A DNA stretch of 21,075 nucleotides from a bacterium (GTDB lineage: Bacteria; Patescibacteriota; Minisyncoccia; UBA6257; 2-01-FULL-56-20), in contig JAKAGE010000006.1 in the NCBI GenBank assembly GCA_021817655.1, positions 1 to 21,075 of the forward strand, written 5' to 3'. The position numbers were made by a program, and so were the translations under genes. A model generated the notes under the pieces. It was not told the origin of the DNA. It made no database searches and saw only the letters and a list, made by a program, of their open reading frames with translations. Below are positions 6,587 to 13,243 of this stretch, piece by piece. Within the stretch, counting starts at the first letter, position 1, and the number at the start of each line of letters is the position of its first letter.

Positions 6587-8392
6587 ATGACCAAGGGAAA
6601 AGAGATCAAGGAAAAGATCACGAACGCGGCTGTTGCCGATATTCTCGGGCAGATCGGCGAATATTTGGCGATGCAGCATGTGCAGTTCAAGCCGCGGGCA
6701 TACGCCAAGGTTGCGGAGGCGGTGGGCGCGCTCGAGGAGGAGGTGGGGGACATCTACGCCCGCGGCGGCATCAAGGCCCTGAAAGAGATTCCCGGCGTCG
6801 GGCAGTCGATCGCCGAGCATATCGAAGAGCTCGTCACGACCGGAACGCTTGCGTATTACGATGAGCTCAAAAAAGCGACCCCGGTGCGGCTCGACGAACT
6901 TGCGCGCGTGGAAGGGCTCGGGCCGAAATCGATCCAGAAACTGTACCAGGAGCTTGGCGTAAAGGACCTGAAGACGCTCGCGGCGGCGGCGAAGGCCGGG
7001 AAGATCGCGCGGCTCGAAGGATTCGGCGCGAAGAGCGAAGAGAAGATCCTGAAGGGGATCGCGTTCGCGCGCGGCGCAGGGGAACGGTTCATTGCCGGGG
7101 CAATGATGGCGCAGACCCGCGATATCGAGGAGCGGCTGCGGAAGGTGGCGGGCGTCACGAAGGTCGTCGTTGCGGGATCGATGCGCCGCCGCCGCGACAC
7201 GATCGGGGACCTCGATATCCTTGCGGTTTCCGCGAAGCCGGAGCTTGTTATGGACCGTTTCGTCAAGGAGACGCCGGGCATCATGGCGGTCATCGCCCAC
7301 GGCGCGACGAAGTCGTCCATCAAAGTGCGGCCCGGGCTGAACGTCGATCTTCGCGTGGTGGACGCCGGATCATACGGGGCGGCGCTCGTCTATTTTACGG
7401 GATCGAAGGATCATAATGTCGCCATCCGGCGGCGCGCGCAGTCGCTGGGGCTCACGCTCAACGAATACGGCCTTTTCAAGATCGCGCCGGGTTCCGCAAA
7501 GAAGGGCGCGGCGCAGGAAGGTGCGCGCGTCGCGGGCCGCACGGAAGAGGATGTCTATCGCGCGCTTCGCATGAGCTATGTCGAGCCGGAGCTTCGGGAG
7601 AATACCGGCGAGGTGGAGGCCGCGGCACGGGAGTTTGCCGGCAAAAAGCCCGGCGTGCCGAAGATCATCGGCTACGGCGATCTTCGGGGGGATCTTCAGG
7701 TGCAGACGAACTGGACGGACGGCGCGGATTCGATCGAGGCGATGGCGAAGGCCGCCGCCGCCCGCGGGCTCGGGTATATCGTGATCACGGACCATACGAA
7801 ACGGCTTGCAATGGCCCACGGGCTCGACGAGCGGCGCATCCGCGAACAGTGGAAGGAGATTGATGCGGTCAATAAAAGAATGCGCGGCGCGATAACCATA
7901 CTGAAAGGCACCGAATGCGATATCCTGAAGGACGGTTCGCTCGACCTCGACGACGGAACGCTCGCGAAGCTTGACGTCGTTGGCGTATCCGTGCATTCGT
8001 TCTTCGGCCTCCCCCGCGCCGAACAGACCGCGCGCATCGTCCGCGCGATGAGCAATCCGCACGTGGACATCCTGTTCCATCCGACCGGACGGCTCATCAA
8101 CCGCCGCGCGCCGTATGATGTGGATATTGACGAGATCATCAAAGCCGCGAAGCGCACCGGCACGATCCTCGAGATCGACGCACTCCCCGAGCGGAGCGAC
8201 CTTAAGGACGAGTATATTCGCAAATGCGTGGAGGCGGGGGTAAAAATGAGCATCGATTCCGACGCCCATGCGGCGGCGCATTTTAGCGTGCTTGAATGGG
8301 GCATCGCACAAGCGCGCCGCGGCTGGGCCGCGCGCACGGATATCGTGAATGCCTGGCCGCTCGAAACGATGCGCGGATCCCTCAAAGAATAA
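6587..8392 (+). CDS. polX: PolX: family X DNA polymerase fused to a PHP domain
   Basis: A 601-residue repair polymerase. An N-terminal helical 8-kDa-like region with helix-hairpin-helix motifs (LKEIPGVGQSIAEHI near 63, then ARVEGLGPKSIQKL and ARLEGFGAKSEEKI) is followed by the polymerase palm. The palm has GSMRRRRDTIGDLDIL with metal ligands D208 and D210, and D254 in LNVDLRV. The C-terminal PHP domain (about 365-590) keeps TDHTK, GTECDIL, VSVHSFFG, DILFHPTGR and DSDAH. Its first motif reads GDLQVQTNWTDG, so Q371 and Q373 replace the usual HxH metal ligands. In bacterial PolX the PHP domain supplies 3'-5' exonuclease and phosphatase-type processing, and that activity may be reduced here. The start ATG 6587 has GGAG just upstream. 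It follows the MFS gene by 17 bases and is probably in the same transcript. Confidence 0.93.
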   Translation: MTKGKEIKEKITNAAVADILGQIGEYLAMQHVQFKPRAYAKVAEAVGALEEEVGDIYARGGIKALKEIPGVGQSIAEHIEELVTTGTLAYYDELKKATPVRLDELARVEGLGPKSIQKLYQELGVKDLKTLAAAAKAGKIARLEGFGAKSEEKILKGIAFARGAGERFIAGAMMAQTRDIEERLRKVAGVTKVVVAGSMRRRRDTIGDLDILAVSAKPELVMDRFVKETPGIMAVIAHGATKSSIKVRPGLNVDLRVVDAGSYGAALVYFTGSKDHNVAIRRRAQSLGLTLNEYGLFKIAPGSAKKGAAQEGARVAGRTEEDVYRALRMSYVEPELRENTGEVEAAAREFAGKKPGVPKIIGYGDLRGDLQVQTNWTDGADSIEAMAKAAAARGLGYIVITDHTKRLAMAHGLDERRIREQWKEIDAVNKRMRGAITILKGTECDILKDGSLDLDDGTLAKLDVVGVSVHSFFGLPRAEQTARIVRAMSNPHVDILFHPTGRLINRRAPYDVDIDEIIKAAKRTGTILEIDALPERSDLKDEYIRKCVEAGVKMSIDSDAHAAAHFSVLEWGIAQARRGWAARTDIVNAWPLETMRGSLKE

Positions 8393-8425
8393 AAACGAGG
8401 CTCACGCGTGCGGGCGAGCCTCGTT
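8391..8425 (-). terminator. Terminator of the minus-strand TM-anchored gene, overlapping its stop
   Basis: A 10-bp perfect stem (AACGAGGCTC / GAGCCTCGTT) is followed on the minus strand by a run of T. On the plus strand there is no T run, so it terminates the leftward gene best. It starts right after the polX stop and contains the last codons and stop (8402-8404) of the opposing gene. Confidence 0.75.
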
Positions 8426-8833
8426 GGTGCGGGCTGTTTCGATCGCGTTCAAAATGGTTCCTCGGACGCTTTCGAACAGCCAGATATCCATGTTTATCCG
8501 CGGTCCATTTTGTCGGTTGAAATACCCGCCATTTATCGTGGCCCCATTCTGCCAGACGGCGAGCCGTCCATCCGCATCATAGTCCACGACGATCTTTCCC
8601 TTCCTGCCGCCGGCTTTGAAAATGAACTGCTCGGTATTGTCCGCGTTTTGGATGTACTCGCAACGGATAGTTTTTCCCCAGATGATGAGATTCCCGTTCT
8701 TTGCGGAACAGACCCGGAGATCTTCTTCTCGGGAAAGACGAAGCTGCACGTCGGATGGACGGATCCAGTTTCTTATCAGAAGAGTGAATCCCGCGCATCC
8801 CGCAAAAATGATCAAAACCGCACTCGCCCACAT
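8402..8833 (-). CDS. N-terminally anchored protein of unknown function
   Basis: A 143-residue protein with one TM helix at 3-21 (signal anchor, no Lys/Arg before it) and a probably external domain of about 120 residues. That domain is rich in short beta-type stretches (NGNLIIWGKTIRCEY, KGKIVVDYDADGRLAVW) and carries Cys near positions 42 and 58. I recognise no family. It has an ordinary start: the Shine-Dalgarno GAGAGGTGG lies 4 bases before the ATG, and a good promoter lies at 8852-8880. The gene is convergent with polX, and their ends meet in a shared hairpin. It is divergent from the Nudix gene across 95 bases. Confidence 0.68.
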   Translation of the reverse strand: MWASAVLIIFAGCAGFTLLIRNWIRPSDVQLRLSREEDLRVCSAKNGNLIIWGKTIRCEYIQNADNTEQFIFKAGGRKGKIVVDYDADGRLAVWQNGATINGGYFNRQNGPRINMDIWLFESVRGTILNAIETARTNEARPHA

Positions 8834-8851
8834 TGCGCCACCTCTCAGGAT

Positions 8852-8880
8852 ATTATATCTAAAAAATAATTGTACGTAAA
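8852..8880 (-). promoter_or_regulatory. Promoter of the TM-anchored gene
   Basis: On the minus strand TTTACG (8875-8880) is followed after 17 bases by a perfect TATAAT (8852-8857). The leader is about 12 bases and holds the Shine-Dalgarno sequence. Confidence 0.6.
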
Positions 8881-8913
8881 GTGCGGCGTGGCATACAAAG
8901 ACGCTGCGGGCTG

Positions 8914-8922
8914 TGGTAGAAT
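8914..8922 (+). promoter_or_regulatory. Extended -10 (TGG-TAGAAT), leaderless start of the Nudix gene
   Basis: TAGAAT at 8917-8922 follows TGG and ends 6 bases before ATG 8929. No Shine-Dalgarno sequence could exist on such a transcript. Confidence 0.6.
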
Positions 8923-8928
8923 GTCTCC

Positions 8929-9516
8929 ATGGCGCCTAACCGCACCCCCGACGAATCGACCCGTATCCCGACCAAAAAGCAGGTCGTGGCGGGATTCGTC
9001 GTCTATCGCAAGACATCGGATGGGATAAAATATCTTCTGCTCTACCGCCGCGGCAACTACTGGAATTTTCCCAAGGGGCACTTCAAGCCCGGGGAGCGGA
9101 GCATCGACACGGCGCTCCGCGAGCTTGAGGAAGAGACCGGCATCAAAAAGAGCGAGCTCCGCATCCTCCCGAACTTCCGGGCATATGAACGCTTCTATTT
9201 CAAGATCGGGAACCAGGGGATCTATGACACGGTGATCCTCTTTCTTGCGGAGACGCACAAGGCGGAAATCCGCATCGAGCCGCGCGAACACAGCGGTTAC
9301 GGATGGTTCCTTTATCATGACGCATTGAACGTCATCGGAAAAAAGTACGGCGATACCCGCAAAGTGCTTAAGCAGGCGAGCGATTATCTGAAGCCGCATC
9401 CACGGCGGCCGGCGGCAAAACCGATCGCGGGCGGCGCGCCCGCGCGCCCTTCATCCGCTTCCGGACACGGCCCTCATGCCGCGACGAAGGAGTCGCCGAC
9501 GGGCAAGGAACGATAG
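8929..9516 (+). CDS. Nudix hydrolase, Ap4A-hydrolase/MutT-like
   Basis: A 195-residue enzyme with a complete Nudix box. G50, E56, R64-E65-L66, E68-E69, G71 and I72 fit G-x5-E-x7-REL-x-EE-x-G-I. The preceding strand AGFVVYR and the WNFPKGHFKPGE context resemble diadenosine polyphosphate and house-cleaning Nudix hydrolases, which split nucleoside diphosphates linked to another group. The fold ends near residue 150. The remaining 45 residues are a Pro/Ala/Lys-rich, likely disordered tail that is uncommon in the family. The start is set by the -10 box. Substrate is not predictable from the box alone. Confidence 0.88.
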   Translation: MAPNRTPDESTRIPTKKQVVAGFVVYRKTSDGIKYLLLYRRGNYWNFPKGHFKPGERSIDTALRELEEETGIKKSELRILPNFRAYERFYFKIGNQGIYDTVILFLAETHKAEIRIEPREHSGYGWFLYHDALNVIGKKYGDTRKVLKQASDYLKPHPRRPAAKPIAGGAPARPSSASGHGPHAATKESPTGKER

Positions 9517-9592
9517 GGTCCGTGTTTTTTCCATCGCCCCGCAGTAAACGATTGCGGCGCGTTCCGTCGTGAGCTGAAGGAGTCGGCAAATA

Positions 9593-9623
9593 AAAGGCCC
9601 GGTCAATAAACCGGGCCTTTCTT
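9593..9623. terminator. Bidirectional terminator between the Nudix gene and rplT
   Basis: A 10-bp perfect stem (AAAGGCCCGG / CCGGGCCTTT) with an 8-base loop is flanked by T-rich sequence on both strands. It lies between two convergent genes. Confidence 0.85.
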
Positions 9624-9641
9624 TATGGATGTGCGGCGCCG

Positions 9642-9995
9642 TTATTTCCCTCCGCGGGCGGTCGCGACCACTTTTTTGAAAGCGGTCGGCTCGTTGGCGG
9701 CAAGGTCGGCGAGGATCTTTCGATCGAGCTTGATGCCCGCTTTCTTGAGGCCCGCGATGAACGTGCTGTAGCTCAGCCCTTCCTCCCGCACGCCGGCGTT
9801 GATCCGGACGTTCCAGAGCTGGCGGAACGTGCGCTTCTTTTCTTTGCGCCCCCGGAATGCATGCGTCCACGCGTGGAGCAATGCTTCCTTTGCCGCGCGC
9901 TCTTTCGACTTGCGCCCCCAACGATAGCCCTTCGTGTTCTTCAGGACGTTCTTGCGGCGCTTATTGGCAATGGTTCCCCGTTTTACCCTCGGCAT
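9642..9995 (-). CDS. rplT: 50S ribosomal protein L20
   Basis: 117 residues, the usual L20 length. It starts MPRVKRGTIANKRRKNVLK and has the conserved GYRWGRKSKERAAKEALLHAWTHAFRGRKEKKRTFRQLW basic helix region, then NVRINAGVREEGLSYSTFIAGL. It is an early assembly protein that binds 23S rRNA, and in many bacteria it represses its own operon. It is the last gene of infC-rpmI-rplT, 21 bases after rpmI. No Shine-Dalgarno sequence is visible before the ATG, so coupling to rpmI is likely. Confidence 0.97.
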   Translation of the reverse strand: MPRVKRGTIANKRRKNVLKNTKGYRWGRKSKERAAKEALLHAWTHAFRGRKEKKRTFRQLWNVRINAGVREEGLSYSTFIAGLKKAGIKLDRKILADLAANEPTAFKKVVATARGGK

Positions 9996-10016
9996 GGCAG
10001 TGGTTCAAAAATCGGA

Positions 10017-10187
10017 TCAATAGTTTTTTAATGTCTTGAGGGACATATCGAGCCCGCGCGTGTTGCGCACGTCGCGGTTCATTTTGGTGGCTTTACGGGT
10101 GCGAAAATGGCTCGCCCCCATCCGTCGGCGGACGATCTTTCCGTTGCGCGTGATCCTGATGCGTTTTGTGAGGCTTTTGGATGCCAT
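10017..10187 (-). CDS. rpmI: 50S ribosomal protein L35
   Basis: A 56-residue basic protein, too short for a 60-codon ORF cutoff. It begins MASKSLTKRIRITRNGKIVRR. The RNGKIVRRRMGASHFRTRK stretch matches the L35 core (xGKvkrrraGxxHxxtkK), and the position between infC and rplT is the conserved one. The C-terminal part (NTRGLDMSLKTLKNY) diverges from the common L35 ending. It sits 84 bases after infC, across a hairpin with a T run. Confidence 0.92.
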   Translation of the reverse strand: MASKSLTKRIRITRNGKIVRRRMGASHFRTRKATKMNRDVRNTRGLDMSLKTLKNY

Positions 10188-10210
10188 TTCCGTCGGTAGC
10201 GAAATCCGTT

Positions 10211-10229
10211 AAAAATGAGCCCGTGGCTC
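10211..10229 (-). promoter_or_regulatory. Intercistronic hairpin with T run between infC and rpmI
   Basis: On the minus strand a 5-bp stem (GAGCC / GGCTC) with a 3-base loop is followed by ATTTTTAA. It resembles a weak intrinsic terminator. As it lies inside a ribosomal operon, it may attenuate or process the transcript so that L35/L20 and IF-3 levels differ. Confidence 0.45.
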
Positions 10230-10271
10230 AATGAAAGGAATAGTACCATCCGCTTCTTGAAAAAGCAAGCG

Positions 10272-10808
10272 CTATTTTTTGGCGATCTGGACAGCGGGAC
10301 CGTTGCCGAGGAAGCGGGGTTCGTTGAGTTTCTTGTATTCCACCGGAATGAGCCTGAGGAATTCAAGGAGCTTTTCCATTGCCCAATCCTTGTTGCGTTT
10401 CTCGCGCCCGCGCAGGCGCATCACCACTTCCACCGGGTGTCCCTGGGCGAAGAACTTCTCCACCTGGCGCACCTTCACCATCAGGTCGTTGTGAGCCGCC
10501 TTCGCCGTGATCTGCACGGCTTTCATTGCGGCGCTCTTCTGTGCGAGCCGCTCCTTTTTGATGCGCTTTTCCTCGTCGTAGCGGAATTTGTCGTAACTCA
10601 TCAGCCGGGCGACCGGCGGCTTCGCCTGGGCGGAAATCTCGATGAGATCGATGCCTGCGTCCGGGCGGGCGAGCTTGATCGCCTCGTCGCGCGACATGAC
10701 GCCGAGGTTTTCGCCCTGCTCTCCGATGACCCGGAGCTCCGGCGCGGTTATCTGGTTGTTGATGCGTGGCTTGACGATGGGAGTGGATGATAATGCCGCG
10801 AAATTCAC
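10272..10808 (-). CDS. infC: Translation initiation factor IF-3
   Basis: 178 residues, the usual IF-3 length. The N-domain starts with RINNQITAPELRVIGEQGENLGVMSRDEAIKLA. A linker with PPVARLMSYDKFRYDEEKR leads to the C-domain with HNDLMVKVRQVEKFFAQGHPVEVVMRLRGREK. IF-3 binds the 30S subunit and checks initiator tRNA and the start codon. The start is a GTG at 10808. No strong Shine-Dalgarno sequence is seen in the predicted leader of about 11 bases. Start codons other than AUG are a known autoregulation feature of infC in other bacteria (E. coli uses AUU). Confidence 0.96.
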   Translation of the reverse strand: MNFAALSSTPIVKPRINNQITAPELRVIGEQGENLGVMSRDEAIKLARPDAGIDLIEISAQAKPPVARLMSYDKFRYDEEKRIKKERLAQKSAAMKAVQITAKAAHNDLMVKVRQVEKFFAQGHPVEVVMRLRGREKRNKDWAMEKLLEFLRLIPVEYKKLNEPRFLGNGPAVQIAKK

Positions 10809-10825
10809 ACCGTGCTGACGTTTCT

Positions 10826-10853
10826 ATCATATCAGGTATGGTAAAATAATCAA
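10826..10853 (-). promoter_or_regulatory. Promoter of the infC-rpmI-rplT operon
   Basis: On the minus strand TTGATT (10848-10853) is followed after 16 bases by TATGAT (10826-10831). The -35 directly abuts the divergent -10 box at 10842-10847, so the two promoters interleave and probably compete. Confidence 0.5.
10839..10847 (+). promoter_or_regulatory. Extended -10 (TGG-TAAAAT) of the PH-domain gene
   Basis: TAAAAT at 10842-10847 follows TGG and ends 7 bases before ATG 10855, predicting a leader of zero to one base. Confidence 0.55.
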
Positions 10854-10854
10854 A

Positions 10855-11430
10855 ATGGACGAAGGACCGATCACTCATCCCGGCGTGCCCCAGGAGGTCT
10901 ATCATCGGATGGGGAAAAAGACGTTTTGGATATTCTTGCTCGAGCGCATGAATGCGGCGTTCGTCATTCTCATTCTTGCAGTGGGGCTCACGACCGTCGC
11001 AGGGCAATCGTCGCTCGCGAAGACGCCGATGGGGGACCTCTCGGGAGTGGCAATGCTTGCCGCATGGGCCGCGTGGGCGATATTCCTCATCGTCTTCGGG
11101 GTCTCATTCCTTGTCGCGTGGCTCATCTACGCCAACTATAAATACTGCCTCGGCGATGATTCGCTGAAGATCAAGCGGGGCATCATCGACAAAGAAGAGG
11201 TGGCGATCCCGTACCGGCAGATCCAGGACGTCGACCTTCATCGGGATCTCACATTCCAAATGCTCGGGCTTTCGCGCCTCGATATCCTGACCGCCGGGCG
11301 GGAAGATGAGCGCAAGGACGGAGACGAATCCGAGGGTCAGCTTCCGGCGCTCGACAAGGACCTCGCCGAATGGCTCCAAGCGGAATTGCTCAGGCGCGCG
11401 AACGTGCAGAAGGTGACGGAGGAGAAATAA
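10855..11430 (+). CDS. Bacterial PH-domain (bPH_2, YdbS-like) membrane protein
   Basis: A 191-residue protein with a short cytoplasmic start, two TM helices (about 33-52 and 70-96) and a soluble C-terminal domain. That domain opens with YKYCLGDDSLKIKRGIIDKEEVAIPYRQIQDVDLHRDLTFQMLGLSRLDILT, the beta-strand signature of the bPH_2 (YdbS) family. The C-terminal 40 residues are acidic and helical. The family's role is unknown. It has been proposed to take part in membrane-lipid or complex assembly. The gene stands alone, divergent from infC, and ends at a long hairpin terminator. Confidence 0.82.
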   Translation: MDEGPITHPGVPQEVYHRMGKKTFWIFLLERMNAAFVILILAVGLTTVAGQSSLAKTPMGDLSGVAMLAAWAAWAIFLIVFGVSFLVAWLIYANYKYCLGDDSLKIKRGIIDKEEVAIPYRQIQDVDLHRDLTFQMLGLSRLDILTAGREDERKDGDESEGQLPALDKDLAEWLQAELLRRANVQKVTEEK

Positions 11431-11495
11431 AAAGGCATTCCTTTTGGGATCGGGCCCCGTTCGGAAACGAAGATCGAAAAAGAATGCCTCTTTTA
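11431..11495 (+). terminator. Long hairpin terminator between the PH-domain gene and tmRNA
   Basis: The outer stem AGGCATTC / GAATGCCT continues into imperfectly paired CTTTT and GATC blocks and a small inner hairpin, and ends in CTTTT. It starts at the stop codon of the PH-domain gene. Confidence 0.75.
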
Positions 11496-11510
11496 TTTCT
11501 CAGGGGAATG

Positions 11511-11519
11511 TGGTATATT
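11511..11519 (+). promoter_or_regulatory. Extended -10 (TGG-TATATT) of the tmRNA
   Basis: TATATT at 11514-11519 follows TGG and predicts a transcript start near 11526, about 9 bases before the mature 5' end. This short leader would be removed by RNase P. It is the same -10 type as used by the leaderless genes. Confidence 0.55.
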
Positions 11520-11534
11520 ATGGGTGGTTTTATC

Positions 11535-11848
11535 GGGAGCGCACTGGCTTCGATAAAGACAATACGTGGGTTTGCGAGCCGTTCGCAGCGTCGTTATCGT
11601 TGCAAAACTACAACTGCCAACTCCAACCGAGTTCCAGCTTTCGCCTTCGCTTAACGCGGACGCGTAAGGATCGGCCGGCTTCCGTCCCCGGAGCCGTCAC
11701 CGGTCTTATATAGGGGACTTTGCATCGCGCGGACGATCCTAAGCGCGGCGCAAGAAACAGGATCATTCGCTTAGCATTCGCTATCCTACGCTCGTAGACG
11801 GCCCATTGTCATTGTCTTTACACGGCGGTTCGATTCCGCCCGCTTCCA
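11535..11848 (+). ncRNA. ssrA: tmRNA (transfer-messenger RNA)
   Basis: About 314 bases. The ends form the tRNA-like domain: acceptor arm GGGAGCG (11535-11541) pairs with CGCTTCC (11841-11847, one G-U), and the T arm GGCGG / CCGCC closes TTCGATT (11824-11840). The long helix 2 begins with AAAGACAAT (11555-11563) pairing with ATTGTCTTT (11811-11819). The CACTGGCTTCGA stretch after the acceptor matches the usual 5' end. It rescues stalled ribosomes by adding a degradation tag. The tag frame that ends in AFAFA at TAA 11652-11654 has the usual hydrophobic end; GCC 11616 as resume codon would give ANSNRVPAFAFA, but the exact resume codon is unsure. The competing GCA frame from 11602 ends ...NADA at 11665-11667. 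CCA is not encoded (genome reads ACA after the stem), so it must be added. Confidence 0.93.
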
Positions 11849-11920
11849 CAACTAATTTAGGCCATATAAAATCTATGCTATTGGAGCATAGATGTTTGCG
11901 TTTTAGAACTTTTTTAATTG

Positions 11921-11929
11921 TGATAGAAT
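11921..11929 (+). promoter_or_regulatory. Extended -10 (TGA-TAGAAT), leaderless start at 11936
   Basis: TAGAAT at 11924-11929 follows TGA and ends 6 bases before ATG 11936. The sequence upstream is AT-rich, with TTTTTTAATTG just ahead of the TGA. Confidence 0.6.
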
Positions 11930-11935
11930 AAAAGC

Positions 11936-12937
11936 ATGAAAAGAGGTCGAAGAGGATCTGCCGCGATCATCATTCTTGCGGTGGTGGTCATTGCCATCAT
12001 TGTTGGGGGAGCTTGGTATTACTTCACGCGCAAGCCTCAAATAGTGCAGCCCTCAACGGGAAGCAATGCTCAAGGTGACGCCACTTCTTCAGGAATCGCA
12101 TATAAAGCATTTACTTGGGTTGATCCTACCGACAGCGTGTACGGGTTCCATTTCAATGTGCCATCGACGTGGATTGAGCAGCCGAATGGAAATGAACGAT
12201 CCTTGGAGATAGATTCCTGCAACTTCAGTACAAGCACGGGTTGTAATGAAAATGGGATGATCAGACTTCAGATACAGGTGGCGCCTTCGGGTAGCCCGCA
12301 TCCGCTGTCTATTCCCGATTACACAAAATATGGCGAGACGATCTTATCGAGCTCGACCATAACGATAGGGGGCGTTCCCGGGCAGGCCGTGGTGGGACTT
12401 TTCCCGCCACTTTCGGCAGGGCCGAACCTCCAGGCAAGCAGCTCGATCAGCGCGTGGCTCTATTTTATGAAGGACAATGTCCAATACTTGGCGACGCTCT
12501 CGGGTAATCAATCTTTTGAAGATCAGATGAAGACGATTGGCGCCGAGATGATCTCCTCCTTTGCGTTCGTCGCACCGCAGGCGCAACAGCCACCCGCAGA
12601 GTATCAACTTTTGAAAGGATTTGCGGACTGGAGCAATATAACCTACCAGGACCAAAATACTACCGGTCTTGCTTGTTCCGACGGCAACACGGGGACTATG
12701 CCCCAAGGATATGTATTCACCATGATTGCGTATCCTTCCGATGGCGATATCACTACCCCATATAAAGAAATCGTTTCCGCACTGGAGAGCAATGGGTGGA
12801 CCCAGTGCAATGACAATGCCATGACGCACGGACCGAATTCTTGGACGGTGTTTCTTAAAGGGAGCCGCCTCATTCAGGTGGAGCAATCGGCTTCGACGGG
12901 AGTTGGAAACGCGATAGCCGTAAAGATTCAATACTGA
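11936..12937 (+). CDS. Anchored exported protein with PsbP-like N-terminal part, function unknown
   Basis: A 333-residue protein. It has a basic start (KRGRRG), one TM helix (about 8-28, IIILAVVVIAIIVGGAWYYF), a Ser/Gln/Thr linker and an external domain. Residues about 60-210 begin WVDPTDSVYGFHFNVPSTWIE, like the start of PsbP/MOG1-type folds found in many exported bacterial proteins. A second unit (about 220-333) has TTPYKEIVSALESNGW and ends in strands. Six cysteines in the external part could form disulfides. It is the first gene after the tmRNA and begins the AT-richer stretch. No partner gene is adjacent. The name is tentative; exported protein of unknown function is the safe call. Confidence 0.7.
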   Translation: MKRGRRGSAAIIILAVVVIAIIVGGAWYYFTRKPQIVQPSTGSNAQGDATSSGIAYKAFTWVDPTDSVYGFHFNVPSTWIEQPNGNERSLEIDSCNFSTSTGCNENGMIRLQIQVAPSGSPHPLSIPDYTKYGETILSSSTITIGGVPGQAVVGLFPPLSAGPNLQASSSISAWLYFMKDNVQYLATLSGNQSFEDQMKTIGAEMISSFAFVAPQAQQPPAEYQLLKGFADWSNITYQDQNTTGLACSDGNTGTMPQGYVFTMIAYPSDGDITTPYKEIVSALESNGWTQCNDNAMTHGPNSWTVFLKGSRLIQVEQSASTGVGNAIAVKIQY

Positions 12938-12969
12938 TCAAGAGTTCAATCTCCACCATGTGTATCCAG

Positions 12970-13004
12970 TGGCGAGGATTCTTCAACGATTCCTCGCCAT
13001 TTTT
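12970..13004 (+). terminator. Rho-independent terminator after the exported protein gene
   Basis: A 9-bp perfect stem (TGGCGAGGA / TCCTCGCCA) with a 12-base loop is followed by a T run, 33 bases after the stop. Confidence 0.85.
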
Positions 13005-13198
13005 CTATCCCGTAGCACCTCGCCCCACTCCAAAATCCATGATTCCAGCTGGTTCCAACTATTTTCAACCATGTCCACTTGACCGGAAAAGTCGAACCAA
13101 AATAGCTCGATATTCCTATGGATATTGAGCTCTTTGAGTTCGCCGAATTTTGCAAAAACAGGGGAGTTGAGCGGAAGGGAAAACTTTTAACAAAAGAA
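13005..13198. other. Gene-poor spacer between two terminators
   Basis: Together with its flanks this makes about 300 bases without a convincing gene (12938-13243). It contains the left copy of a 32-bp imperfect direct repeat (13155-13186). Short open frames exist on both strands, but each crosses a terminator hairpin and has no start signal. It may be scar sequence left by gene loss. Confidence 0.5.
13155..13186 (+). repeat. Left copy of a 32-bp imperfect direct repeat
   Basis: It matches 15071-15102 in the same orientation at 28 of 32 positions. It begins AAAACAGGGG and ends GGAAAACTT. The mismatches are at 13165, 13170, 13172 and 13177. The two copies bracket the radical SAM / TrmB pair. 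Confidence 0.65.
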
Positions 13199-13226
13199 AT
13201 GCCCGAGGAAGTTTCTTCTCGGGCAT
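13191..13226 (-). terminator. Rho-independent terminator of the radical SAM gene
   Basis: A 9-bp perfect stem (ATGCCCGAG / CTCGGGCAT) with a 10-base loop is followed on the minus strand by TTTCTTTTG, 17 bases after the stop codon. Confidence 0.85.
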
Positions 13227-13243
13227 GATTTGTGATTGAGAGA

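Noticed and set aside
11824..11848. The tRNA-like 3' end as a separate tRNA gene
   Set aside because: Its acceptor strand pairs with 11535-11541 some 300 bases upstream, and helix 2 is present. It belongs to the tmRNA.
13118..13228. 36-codon plus-strand frame beginning MDIELFEFAEFCKNRG
   Set aside because: It runs through the left direct repeat and the radical SAM terminator hairpin and has no promoter or ribosome site. Coding is unlikely.
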